The position numbers and the translations under genes were made by a program. Positions 50,923 through 63,450 of a stretch of 64,000 nt of DNA are shown here, one piece after another (within the stretch, counting starts at the first letter, position 1; the number at the start of each line of letters is the position of its first letter). The stretch is from Primulina eburnea (taxonomy: Eukaryota; Streptophyta; Magnoliopsida; Lamiales; Gesneriaceae): NCBI RefSeq assembly GCF_022965805.1, contig NW_027331239.1, positions 124,001 to 188,000 on the forward strand, given 5' to 3'. The notes beneath the pieces were generated by a model. It saw only the letters and a program-made list of their open reading frames with translations, searched no databases and was not told the DNA's origin.

Positions 50923-52131
50923 TCAATCCAAGTTCTTTTTAAGAATAGCACGCAAAAGTGTTCCCAAAGTTCTATTGACAACTTCAGTTTGTCCATCCGT
51001 TTGAGGATGACAAGTAGTAGAAAACAACAATTTTGTGCCAAGTTTAGCCCATAAAGTATTCCAAAAGTAACTCAAGAATTTAACATCGCGACCAGAAACA
51101 ATAGTCCTAGGCATGCCATGCAACCTAACGACTTCTCTAAAGAACAAATCCGCAATGTTTGAAGCATCATCGGTTTTATGACAAGCTATAAAATGTGCCA
51201 TCTTAGAGAATCTATCCACAACAACAAAAATAGAATCCCTCCCCTTCTTAGTCCTAGGCAACCCCAAAATAAAGTCCATAGAAATGTCAATCCAAGTTCT
51301 TTTTAAGAATAGCACGCAAAAGTGTTCCCAAGTTCTATTGACAACTTCAGTTTGTCCATCCGTTTGAGGATGACAAGTAGTAGAAAACAACAATTTTGTG
51401 CCAAGTTTAGCCCATAAAGTATTCCAAAAGTAACTCAAGAATTTAACATCGCGACCAGAAACAATAGTCCTAGGCATGCCATGCAACCTAACGACTTCTC
51501 TAAAGAACAAATCCGCAATGTTTGAAGCATCATCGGTTTTATGACAAGCTATAAAATGTGCCATCTTAGAGAATCTATCCACAACAACAAAAATAGAATC
51601 CCTCCCCTTCTTAGTCCTAGGCAACCCCAAAATAAAGTCCATAGAAATGTCAATCCAAGTTCTTTTTAAGAATAGCACGCAAAAGTGTTCCCAAGTTCTA
51701 TTGACAACTTCAGTTTGTCCATCCGTTTGAGGATGACAAGTAGTAGAAAACAACAATTTTGTGCCAAGTTTAGCCCATAAAGTATTCCAAAAGTAACTCA
51801 AGAATTTAACATCGCGACCAGAAACAATAGTCCTAGGCATGCCATGCAACCTAACGACTTCTCTAAAGAACAAATCCGCAATGTTTGAAGCATCATCGGT
51901 TTTATGACAAGCTATAAAATGTGCCATCTTAGAGAATCTATCCACAACAACAAAAATAGAATCCCTCCCCTTCTTAGTCCTAGGCAACCCCAAAATAAAG
52001 TCCATAGAAATGTCAATCCAAGTTCTTTTTAAGAATAGCACGCAAAAGTGTTCCCAAAGTTCTATTGACAACTTCAGTTTGTCCATCCGTTTGAGGATGA
52101 CAAGTAGTAGAAAACAACAATTTTGTGCCAA
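50923..52131 (-). pseudogene. Open frame across satellite units (402 codons)
   Basis: Three in-frame integrase-core repeats joined by NRTWEHFC; it ends at a 364-bp junction (ILKKNLD then stop). The leading [10 protein letters not shown] is the same DNA read in another frame, so the ATG is fortuitous. Confidence 0.4.
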
Positions 52132-54919
52132 GTTTAGCCCATAAAGTATTCCAAAAGTAACTCAAGAATTTAACATCGCGACCAGAAACAATAGTCCTAG
52201 GCATGCCATGCAACCTAACGACTTCTCTAAAGAACAAATCCGCAATGTTTGAAGCATCATCGGTTTTATGACAAGCTATAAAATGTGCCATCTTAGAGAA
52301 TCTATCCACAACAACAAAAATAGAATCCCTCCCCTTCTTAGTCCTAGGCAACCCCAAAATAAAGTCCATAGAAATGTCAATCCAAGTTCTTTTTAAGAAT
52401 AGCACGCAAAAGTGTTCCCAAAGTTCTATTGACAACTTCAGTTTGTCCATCCGTTTGAGGATGACAAGTAGTAGAAAACAACAATTTTGTGCCAAGTTTA
52501 GCCCATAAAGTATTCCAAAAGTAACTCAAGAATTTAACATCGCGACCAGAAACAATAGTCCTAGGCATGCCATGCAACCTAACGACTTCTCTAAAGAACA
52601 AATCCGCAATGTTTGAAGCATCATGGGTTTTATGACAAGCTATAAAATGTGCCATCTTAGAGAATCTATCCACAACAACAAAAATAGAATCCCTCCCCTT
52701 CTTAGTCCTAGGCAACCCCAAAATAAAGTCCATAGAAATGTCAATCCAAGTTCTTTTTAAGAATAGCACGCAAAAGTGTTCCCAAGTTCTATTGACAACT
52801 TCAGTTTGTCCATCCGTTTGAGGATGACAAGTAGTAGAAAACAACAATTTTGTGCCAAGTTTAGCCCATAAAGTATTCCAAAAGTAACTCAAGAATTTAA
52901 CATCGCGACCAGAAACAATAGTCCTAGGCATGCCATGCAACCTAACGACTTCTCTAAAGAACAAATCCGCAATGTTTGAAGCATCATGGGTTTTATGACA
53001 AGCTATAAAATGTGCCATCTTAGAGAATCTATCCACAACAACAAAAATAGAATCCCTCCCCTTCTTAGTCCTAGGCAACCCCAAAATAAAGTCCATAGAA
53101 ATGTCAATCCAAGTTCTTTTTAAGAATAGCACGCAAAAGTGTTCCCAAGTTCTATTGACAACTTCAGTTTGTCCATCCGTTTGAGGATGACAAGTAGTAG
53201 AAAACAACAATTTTGTGCCAAGTTTAGCCCATAAAGTATTCCAAAAGTAACTCAAGAATTTAACATCGCGACCAGAAACAATAGTCCTAGGCATGCCATG
53301 CAACCTAACGACTTCTCTAAAGAACAAATCCGCAATGTTTGAAGCATCATCGGTTTTATGACAAGCTATAAAATGTGCCATCTTAGAGAATCTATCCACA
53401 ACAACAAAAATAGAATCCCTCCCTTCTTAGTCCTAGGCAACCCCAAAATAAAGTCCATAGAAATGTCAATCCAAGTTCTTTTTAAGAATAGCACGCAAAA
53501 GTGTTCCCAATTTCTATTGACAACTTCAGTTTGTCCATCCGTTTGAGGATGACAAGTAGTAGAAAACAACAATTTTGTGCCAAGTTTAGCCCATAAAGTA
53601 TTCCAAAAGTAACTCAAGAATTTAACATCGCGACCAGAAACAATAGTCCTAGGCATGCCATGCAACCTAACGACTTCTCTAAAGAACAAATCCGCAATGT
53701 TTGAAGCATCATCGGTTTTATGACAAGCTATAAAATGTGCCATCTTAGAGAATCTATCCACAACAACAAAAATAGAATCCCTCCCCTTCTTAGTCCTAGG
53801 CAACCCCAAAATAAAGTCCATAGAAATGTCAATCCAAGTTCTTTTTAAGAATAGCACGCAAAAGTGTTCCCAAAGTTCTATTGACAACTTCAGTTTGTCC
53901 ATCCGTTTGAGGATGACAAGTAGTAGAAAACAACAATTTTGTGCCAAGTTTAGCCCATAAAGTATTCCAAAAGTAACTCAAGAATTTAACATCGCGACCA
54001 GAAACAATAGTCCTAGGCATGCCATGCAACCTAACGACTTCTCTAAAGAACAAATCCGCAATGTTTGAAGCATCATCGGTTTTATGACAAGCTATAAAAT
54101 GTGCCATCTTAGAGAATCTATCCACAACAACAAAAATAGAATCCCTCCCCTTCTTAGTCCTAGGCAACCCCAAAATAAAGTCCATAGAAATGTCAATCCA
54201 AGTTCTTTTTAAGAATAGCACGCAAAAGTGTTCCCAAGTTCTATTGACAACTTCAGTTTGTCCATCCGTTTGAGGATGACAAGTAGTAGAAAACAACAAT
54301 TTTGTGCCAAGTTTAGCCCATAAAGTATTCCAAAAGTAACTCAAGAATTTAACATCGCGACCAGAAACAATAGTCCTAGGCATGCCATGCAACCTAACGA
54401 CTTCTCTAAAGAACAAATCCGCAATGTTTGAAGCATCATCGGTTTTATGACAAGCTATAAAATGTGCCATCTTAGAGAATCTATCCACAACAACAAAAAT
54501 AGAATCCCTCCCCTTCTTAGTCCTAGGCAACCCCAAAATAAAGTCCATAGAAATGTCAATCCAAGTTCTTTTTAAGAATAGCACGCAAAAGTGTTCCCAA
54601 AGTTCTATTGACAACTTCAGTTTGTCCATCCGTTTGAGGATGACAAGTAGTAGAAAACAACAATTTTGTGCCAAGTTTAGCCCATAAAGTATTCCAAAAG
54701 TAACTCAAGAATTTAACATCGCGACCAGAAACAATAGTCCTAGGCATGCCATGCAACCTAACGACTTCTCTAAAGAACAAATCCGCAATGTTTGAAGCAT
54801 CATCGGTTTTATGACAAGCTATAAAATGTGCCATCTTAGAGAATCTATCCACAACAACAAAAATAGAATCCCTCCCCTTCTTAGTCCTAGGCAACCCCAA
54901 AATAAAGTCCATAGAAATG

Positions 54920-56128
54920 TCAATCCAAGTTCTTTTTAAGAATAGCACGCAAAAGTGTTCCCAAAGTTCTATTGACAACTTCAGTTTGTCCATCCGTTTG
55001 AGGATGACAAGTAGTAGAAAACAACAATTTTGTGCCAAGTTTAGCCCATAAAGTATTCCAAAAGTAACTCAAGAATTTAACATCGCGACCAGAAACAATA
55101 GTCCTAGGCATGCCATGCAACCTAACGACTTCTCTAAAGAACAAATCCGCAATGTTTGAAGCATCATCGGTTTTATGACAAGCTATAAAATGTGCCATCT
55201 TAGAGAATCTATCCACAACAACAAAAATAGAATCCCTCCCCTTCTTAGTCCTAGGCAACCCCAAAATAAAGTCCATAGAAATGTCAATCCAAGTTCTTTT
55301 TAAGAATAGCACGCAAAAGTGTTCCCAATTTCTATTGACAACTTCAGTTTGTCCATCCGTTTGAGGATGACAAGTAGTAGAAAACAACAATTTTGTGCCA
55401 AGTTTAGCCCATAAAGTATTCCAAAAGTAACTCAAGAATTTAACATCGCGACCAGAAACAATAGTCCTAGGCATGCCATGCAACCTAGCGACTTCTCTAA
55501 AGAACAAGTCCGCAATGTTTGAAGCATCATCGGTTTTATGACAAGCTATAAAATGTGCCATCTTAGAGAATCTATCCACAACAACAAAAATAGAATCCCT
55601 CCCCTTCTTAGTCCTAGGCAACCCCAAAATAAAGTCCATAGAAATGTCAATCCAAGTTCTTTTTAAGAATAGCACGCAAAAGTGTTCCCAATTTCTATTG
55701 ACAACTTCAGTTTGTCCATCCGTTTGAGGATGACAAGTAGTAGAAAACAACAATTTTGTGCCAAGTTTAGCCCATAAAGTATTCCAAAAGTAACTCAAGA
55801 ATTTAACATCGCGACCAGAAACAATAGTCCTAGGCATGCCATGCAACCTAACGACTTCTCTAAAGAACAAATCCGCAATGTTTGAAGCATCATCGGTTTT
55901 ATGACAAGCTATAAAATGTGCCATCTTAGAGAATCTATCCACAACAACAAAAATAGAATCCCTCCCCTTCTTAGTCCTAGGCAACCCCAAAATAAAGTCC
56001 ATAGAAATGTCAATCCAAGTTCTTTTTAAGAATAGCACGCAAAAGTGTTCCCAAAGTTCTATTGACAACTTCAGTTTGTCCATCCGTTTGAGGATGACAA
56101 GTAGTAGAAAACAACAATTTTGTGCCAA
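54920..56128 (-). pseudogene. Open frame across satellite units (402 codons)
   Basis: Like 50923-52131 but joined by NRNWEHFC junctions, with one unit of the REVARLHG type. Ends ILKKNLD at a 364-bp unit. Not considered a gene. Confidence 0.4.
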
Positions 56129-56579
56129 GTTTAGCCCATAAAGTATTCCAAAAGTAACTCAAGAATTTAACATCGCGACCAGAAACAATAGTCCTAGGCA
56201 TGCCATGCAACCTAACGACTTCTCTAAAGAACAAATCCGCAATGTTTGAAGCATCATCGGTTTTATGACAAGCTATAAAATGTGCCATCTTAGAGAATCT
56301 ATCCACAACAACAAAAATAGAATCCCTCCCCTTCTTAGTCCTAGGCAACCCCAAAATAAAGTCCATAGAAATGTCAATCCAAGTTCTTTTTAAGAATAGC
56401 ACGCAAAAGTGTTCCCAAGTTCTATTGACAACTTCAGTTTGTCCATCCGTTTGAGGATGACAAGTAGTAGAAAACAACAATTTTGTGCCAAGTTTAGCCC
56501 ATAAAGTATTCCAAAAGTAACTCAAGAATTTAACATCGCGACCAGAAACAATAGTCCTAGGCATGCCATGCAAACCCCT

Positions 56580-56604
56580 NNNNNNNNNNNNNNNNNNNNN
56601 NNNN
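56580..56604. other. Assembly gap (25 N)
   Basis: The gap splits one satellite unit between ATGCCATGCAA and CTAACGACTTC, which are adjacent in the consensus. An unexpected ACCCCT precedes it and an extra T follows (CTCTTAAAG). The flanks are in the same phase, so the missing DNA could be nothing or any whole number of units. The gap length should not be trusted. Confidence 0.95.
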
Positions 56605-56788
56605 CTAACGACTTCTCTTAAAGAACAAATCCGCAATGTTTGAAGCATCATGGGTTTTATGACAAGCTATAAAATGTACCATCTTAGAGAATCTATCCAC
56701 AACAACAAAAATATAATCCCTCCCCTTCTTCTAGGCAACCCCAAAATAAAGTCCATTGAAATGTCAATCAAAGTTCTTTGTTAAGAAT

Positions 56789-58403
56789 TGTGACACCCTG
56801 ACCCGATACAATTAAAATACAGCGGAATTTAAAATTTTCTTTCAAACATGGAAGGAGTTTCAAGATACATTTTATAAAAGTGTTTACAAATAACAACATG
56901 ATCATTCCATCGACATAACAAAATACAAAATATCATTAGTGTGATCATGTTACAAATGGTACAAAATAATCATCCTTCCAATCTTCGTATGCATATGACC
57001 CCCATCCACAGTCAACGTCCGGTCCGCCGCTCTTATCTGCATCACATGAAAATAACTGAAATGAGAATAAATCTCAGCAAGTGGAACTCTTACATAGCAA
57101 TGATACATAGTATACACTGTAAAACATGGCTTTTAAATCATAAATACCATCGACTCTGAAACATGAATAACGTAGCAATAACTGTAGCAATAGCAATGGC
57201 AATAGATAGCAAAACGATGGTATTTCTCTTTTCTATGGTTGGATTGATATCAATAGTATCTGTGACTGTGGTTGCCAATATCCCATCGATATAAATCGAT
57301 AACTGTGAGGGGATAAAAGCCTATGGTCGATGATCATCTAATTGCATGCAATGCTATGGCTATGATTAATCAATCCAATAAAACATTTGAATTCTCAATA
57401 GCATTTAAGGCCGTCGTTTCGCAATCTCATAATATCTCTTGTATTCCCTTTATAACAATAGTGAGACATCAATGCCTCCAATAGATAATCAATGAAATCA
57501 ATACATAACAATGGATCAATGGAAGGGAATAACACTTTGAAACCTTTAAAACACAATACATATAATATCATGTGAGCAAAAAGGATGAAATTCCACTTAC
57601 AAACCAATAGAACACCTCCAACTATACTCTTGGTACACCACCTACAACAATAATCCATAAATAACACCAATATCAAGACTAAATCCAAGAGTCCATGCTA
57701 AATAATCCATAGAACCATCAAAACATCAAATCCAAAATAACCCTTAACTCGAAACCTCATTAGAATCGCACCAAAAACTTACCTAAGCTTCCTTATACCA
57801 CGGAGAACGATGATCTCAAGTCGGAAATCCAAATAACTCCAAGAATCAAAGGTAGGAAGCTAAAGAAATGGATGAAAACCCTTGCCAAAAGAGAGAAAAT
57901 CGGAAAGAGAGAAGAATAAGGATAAGGTATGGCCAACAACTCCCAAAAAGTACTTAAAAACTCGCCCATACTTACACCGCGGGTGCGGTCCACACAAGCA
58001 CCGCGGGTGCGCTAAGCTCACGGCAACCAAAATAAATCCCATGCACGAACACCGCGGGTGCGGTGCTACAATTACCGCGGGTGCGGTCTCACCGCGGGTG
58101 CGGTCCTTGCACTGCCGCGGGTGCGGTGATGCCACGGCCCTCCAAAACCAAAATCATGAATAGTACACCGCGGGGGCACTCATCTAAGAGCGCGGGTGCA
58201 CTCTACTCACGGCAATGAACAGTAACAAAACAACTAAAAATCGATTCGAAACGCTGAAACGAACAATCAACACCAACTAACACCTCAAATAAATAATAAC
58301 CAATAATACTATAGCCCAAAACACAACTATAATCATCTAATCACATAACCCAATTAACACAATAAAGCTTAAACCGTACCGTACACCGGGCTCGGCTATT
58401 ACA
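56789..58403 (-). repeat. G3 3' LTR (1615 bp)
   Basis: Complete, TG to CA. It differs from the overlapping part of the other LTR at about twenty places in 811 bp, mostly single-base indels in runs. Recognisably homologous to the G2 LTR near both ends and in U3. Confidence 0.92.
57977..58200. promoter_or_regulatory. CCGCGGGTGCG cluster in the G3 LTR
   Basis: Eight motifs starting near 57977, 58001, 58052, 58075, 58092, 58115, 58168 and 58190. Order and the two variant motifs at the end (GGGGGCA, GCGCGGGTGCA) match G2, but spacer sequences differ, so the motifs are better conserved than what lies between them. Confidence 0.6.
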
Positions 58404-58416
58404 ATCTCCCCTCCTT
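58404..58416 (-). other. G3 polypurine tract
   Basis: AAGGAGGGGAGAT on the minus strand, adjacent to the 3' LTR. Confidence 0.8.
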
Positions 58417-58443
58417 AGAGGAATTTCGTCCTCGAAATTGACG

Positions 58444-61400
58444 TCACGGCACGAACAACTCAGGATACCTCTCTCTCATCTCAGTCTCTGGTTCCCACGT
58501 AGCCTCCTCAATCAAATGGTTCCTCCAAAGGACTTTAACGATGCCGATCTCTTTGTTCCTCAGAACTCTAACTGTGCGATCCAGAATCTGAATCGGAATC
58601 TCATGGTAAGTCAGACTCGGCGTCAAGTCCAATGGCTCATGGCGAAGAACATGGGAAGGATCTGCAATATACTTCCTGAGCATCGATACGTGAAACACAT
58701 TATGGACTCTGTCAAGATCGGGCGGTAGGGCTAATCTGTAGGCTCGGTCACCCACTCTGTCCAATATCTCGAATGGACCAATGAATCTAGGGCTCAACTT
58801 GCCCTTCTTGCCAAATCGCATCACACCCTTGAGAGGTGCTATCTTCAGAAAAACATGATCGCCAACCTCGAACTGCAAAGGTCTACGACGAACGTCTGCA
58901 TAGCTCTTCTGTCTGGACTGAGCAGTCTTCATCCTCTCTCTGATAACTGCAACAACATCGGCAGTCTGTTGGACCAACTCGGGACCCAACATCTTCCTCT
59001 CTCCAACCTCATCCCAAAACAAAGGGGATCTGCACTTCCTGCCATAAAGTGCCTCATACGGTGCCATGCCAATCGTCGCCTGGTAGCTATTGTTGTACGT
59101 GAACTCCACAAGAGGCAACTTGGAATCCCAGCTACCAGAATAGTCAATAGTACAAGCTCTGAGCATATCCTCCAGAATCTGAATGACTCTCTCTGACTGA
59201 CCGTCGCTCTGAGGATGATAAGCTGTACTGAAAGCTAATCGAGAACCCATAGCTCTGTGCAAACTCTTCCAGAACTCTGAGGTAAATCTAGGGGTCACGA
59301 TCAGACACAATCGACACGGGCACACCATGAAGTCTAACAATCTCTGCAATGTAATCCTCGGCATACTGAGACATCGAATACGTCGTCTTGACTGGGAGAA
59401 AGTGCGCTGACTTGGTCAATCTATCAACAATAACCCAAATGGAATTGAAACCCTTCTGCGTCCTGGGTAAACCAGTCACGAAATCCATAGTGATATGCTC
59501 CCACTTCCACTGAGGAATCGGCAAAGAAAGCAATGTCCCAGCAGGTCTCTGGTGCTCAATCTTTACCTGCTGACAAGTAAGGCACTGAGAAATGAACAAA
59601 GCAATATCTCTCTTCATACCTGGCCACCAGTAGAGTCGACGAAGATCCTGATACATCTTCGTACTGCCTGGATGAATCGAATAAGGTGCGGTATGAGCCT
59701 CTGTCAAGACGTCTCTACGAATATCGTCGCCAGAAGGAACACAAATGCGGCCTCTGAAAGTTACCAAATCATCACCATTCAGACTAAACTCTGAATTCCC
59801 TTTAGCCTCGGCTCTAGCTCTCAACTCTGCCAACTGAACATCAGTCGACTGCTCTCTACGGATCCTGTCCGTCAATGTAGATCGAATGACCAACGCTGAA
59901 AAGCGAGCAATGGTCCCTGGAATCACCAGATCAATCTCCTCTCTCTGCAAATCCATCAACAATGGTCTCTGAATCAAAGAACTCAATGAAGCACTCGACT
60001 TGCGGCTCAAAGCATCAGCCACAACATTCGCCTTCCCTGGGTGATAACTGATCGTCACATCGTAATCCTTGACAAGCTCTAACCACCTCCTCTGTCGCAT
60101 ATTGAGCTCTTTCTGCGAGAACAGATACTTCAAACTCTTGTGGTCTGTGAAGATCTCACACTTTTCGCCATACAGATAATGTCTCCAAATCTTAAGGGCG
60201 AAAACCACAGCTGCAAGCTCCAAATCGTGCGTCGGATAATTCTTCTCATAATCCTTCAACTGGCGAGACGCATAGGCAATGACCTTACCTCGCTGCATCA
60301 ACACTGCACCAAGGCCTCTCTTCGACGCATCGGTATAGACCACAAAATCCTCTGAACCACTGGGCAAAGAAAGAACAGGAGCTGTCGTCAATCTGTCCTT
60401 CAACTCCTGAAATGCACTCTGGCAATCGATAGACCACTCGAACTTCACAGTCTTCCTCGTCAGATTGGACAATGGCAGGGCAATCTTGGAGAAACCTGAA
60501 ATGAAACGACGATAGTAACCCGCCAAACCGAGGAAACTGCGTACCTCAGAAACAGTGGTAGGAATAGGCCAACTCCGAATCGCCTCTATCTTCAACGGAT
60601 CAACAGCAATGCCATCTCTCGAAACCACATGGCCTAGAAAAGAAATCTGATCTAGCCAAAACTCACACTTCTTCAACTTGGCAAACAACCTCTTCTCTCG
60701 CAACAACTGAAGCACCACTCTGAGATGCTCTGCATGAAGCTCTCTGGATTTGGAATAGATCAGGATATCGTCGATGAAAACAATAACGAAGCTATCCAGA
60801 TAAGGCTTGAACACACGGTTCATCAGATCCATGAAGACTGAAGGGGCATTGGTCAACCCAAAAGACATGACAAGAAACTCATAGTGACCGTACCTGGTCC
60901 GGAAAGCTGTCTTAGGGATATCAGACTCCCTAACCTTCAACTGATAGTAGCCAGACCGAAGATCAATCTTCGAGAACACAGTAGCACCATGGAGCTGATC
61001 AAACAAATCATCTATCCGAGGCAACGGATACTTGTTCTTGACAGTTACTTTGTTAAGCTCCCTGTAGTCGATACACAGTCGCAAAGAACCATCCTTCTTC
61101 TTGACAAATAGAACCGGAGCTCCCCAAGGCGAAGAACTCGGACGAATAAATCCCTTGTCTAAAAGATCCTGCAACTGAGTCTTCAACTCCTTCATCTCAG
61201 TAGGGGCCATTCGGTACGGAGCCTTAGAAATAGGAACCGTACCTGGAGCTAAATCGATCACAAACTCAACATCTCTATCCGGCGGCAAACCCGGAACATC
61301 ATCCTCAAACACATCAGCAACTCTCTCACCACATCAATATCATCTACATTCAACTTAATCAATCTATCAACATCCACAATAGAAGCAAGAAACCCATCGC

Positions 61401-62506
61401 AACCTCTACACAACAATCTCTCAGCCTCAAAGCAAGAAATAAAAGGAAGGACCAGCGAAGTACCTGTGCTGGCGAGCGCTCCTCCCTGGCATCATCTTCC
61501 TTGGTCATCGCAAAGATACGACCCTGCACCTTCCCTTGGCTATCTCCCCTCGGGCAATTCCTAGCAACGTGACCCGCCGCGCCACAACGAAAACAAGTAT
61601 GAGTGCCCAATCTGCACTCTCCTCGATGATGCTTAGCCACACTTTGGACACAGTGGCTTCTCGGGATCAAATGGAACTGGCGGTGGTCTAGAACTCGGCT
61701 CCATCTTGCCCTTGCCCTTGAAACGATCCCTGCCCCTCTGATTCGAACCCTGGCCTCTCTGAGCAATGGCCTGGTGTCTCTCCTGCCTCTCCCTGGCGAT
61801 GTCCTTCTCGTCTTGCTCGGCCAACAATGCTTGGACACAATCTCCTTGAAAGTAACAGCTTTGGACATGTTGATATCACGACGAATCTCCGCTCTAAGGC
61901 CTCGAATGAAATGAGCGCCCTTGTCCTTGTCGTTCGAAGCAATATACGGAGCAAATAGGCAACCCTCCTCGAACTTCAGAATATACTGGCCAACATCCAA
62001 GCTCCCCTGTCTAAGTTCCAAGAACTCCGTAACCTTCCTCGCTCGAAGTGCGTCGGGGAAATACTTGTCGTAGAACAAGTCAGTGAACTCTGACCACTTC
62101 AGTGTCGCAACATCAACTCCAACTTTCGTAGCATTCCACCAAATGCGGGCAGCCTTAACCACATGAACACTGCACAGCTAATCCTGTCTTTGTCCTCATA
62201 CTGGAGATGATCGAAGATAGCTTCAAGCGCCTTGACCCACTCGACAGCAACTAGAGGATCGGTGCTACCTGCGAATTCCGGTGGATCCATTCTCTTAAAA
62301 GAAGAAAAGACGGCATCAGTGCCAACAGCCTGAGCAACTTGACCTCTCACTTGGCCTCGACCCTGTCCTGCTCCTTGCAATCGGAGCAACTGCTGAATCT
62401 GATCGCTATGCACCTTAGCCTGCTCCTTAAGCAACTTGCCGAACTCGTCGACAACTCTCGAGGAAGAACTATCCTCACCCTCTGCCGCCTTACGCTTAGG
62501 AGGCAT
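58444..62506 (-). pseudogene. gag-pol: G3 broken gag-pol
   Basis: Starts MPPKRKAAEG at 62506. Compared with G2 it has one-base losses near 62160 and 61829, a one-base gain near 61636, a deletion of about 354 bp at about 61485 that removes the protease DTGA region, a one-base loss near 61320, and an extra G near 59291. Readable pieces are Gag (62099-62506, 61359-62162), an RT-RNase H-integrase piece of 674 codons (59288-61312) that stops right after SDRDP, and the integrase C-terminal part (58444-59364) with a chromodomain-like [17 protein letters not shown], RNase H and integrase residues are still visible. The product cannot be functional as one protein. Some one-base changes may be assembly errors. 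Confidence 0.92.
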
Positions 62507-62622
62507 ACTCTACAATTGCTCACAAGACACCAATCAATAAATATAACAATGGATAGATGCAAGAAAACATACCCGGACAGTTGAAAGTAGACGAAGTCAT
62601 ATGCATTGGTCCGAAGAACACC

Positions 62623-62634
62623 GCTCTGATACCA
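62623..62634 (-). other. G3 primer-binding site (tRNA-iMet)
   Basis: TGGTATCAGAGC on the minus strand, five bases from the truncated LTR. Confidence 0.92.
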
Positions 62635-62639
62635 CTAAA

Positions 62640-63450
62640 TGTGACACCCTGACCCGATACAATTAAAATACAGCGGAATTTAAAATTTTCTTTCAAACAT
62701 GGAAGGAGTTTCAAAGATACATTTTATAAAAGTGTTTACAAAATAACAACATGATCATTCCAATGACATAACAAAATACAAAATATCATTAGTGTGATCA
62801 TGTTACAAAATGGTACAAAATAATCATCCTTCCAATCTTCGTATGCATATGACCCCCATCCACAGTCAACGTCCCGGTCCGTCGCTCTTATCTGCATCAC
62901 ATGAAAATAACTGAAATGAGAATAAATCTCAGCAAGTGGAACTCTTACATAGCAATGATACATAGTATACACTGTAAAACATGGCTTTTAAATCATAAAT
63001 ACCATCGACTCTGAAACATGAATAACGTAGCAATAACTGTAGCAATAGCAATGGCAATAGATAGCAAAACGATGTATTCTCTTTTCTATGGTTGGATTGA
63101 TATCAATAGTATCTGTGACTGTGGTTGCCAATATCCCATCGATAAAATGATAACTGTGAGGGGATAAAAGCCTATGGTCGATGATCATCTAATTGCATGC
63201 AATGCTATGGCTATGATAATCAATCCAAATAAAAATTTGAATTCTCAATAGCATTTAAGGCCGTCGTTTCGCAATTCATAATATCTCTTGTATTCCCTTT
63301 ATACAATGGTGAGACATCAATGCCTCCAAAAGATAATCAATGAATCAATACATAACAATGGATAATGGAAGGGAATAACACTTTGAAACCTTTAAAACAC
63401 AATACATATAATATCATGTGAGCAAAAAGGATGAAATTCCACTTACAAAC
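62640..63450 (-). repeat. G3 5' LTR, truncated (811 bp)
   Basis: Matches 56789-57609, then stops at ACTTACAAAC and joins satellite (CAACTAACGACTTATC). The U3 end with the CpG motif cluster is absent, so the element has lost its own promoter region. Confidence 0.92.

Larger units (their letters stand above)
43254..56788 (-). repeat. Satellite array segment D, integrase-core-derived, about 37 units
   Basis: The longest segment. About 43.25-46.8 kb holds divergent units and copy 3 of the segmental duplication. About 46.8-50.2 kb is dominated by 363-bp units of the CCCAATTTC class (NRNWEHFC at the junction). From 50.2 to 56.5 kb, units are very homogeneous and mix the 363- and 364-bp classes. 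A 25-N gap interrupts one unit at 56580-56604. The segment ends in GTTAAGAAT at G3. The unit at 45644-45646 is the only one where I see the Asp codon (GAT) at the second catalytic position. Confidence 0.96.
56789..63450 (-). mobile_element. G3: defective, truncated gypsy element related to G2
   Basis: Minus strand. The 3' LTR is complete (56789-58403); the 5' LTR (62640-63450) is cut to 811 bp and loses its U3 end. Gag-pol is broken by several frameshifts and lacks protease. Start TGTGACACCCTGACC, the CpG motif cluster and the protein make it a relative of G2. No target duplication can be checked because the right end is missing. The satellite to the right resumes out of phase with the left flank by about half a unit, so flanking satellite was lost too. 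Confidence 0.93.
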
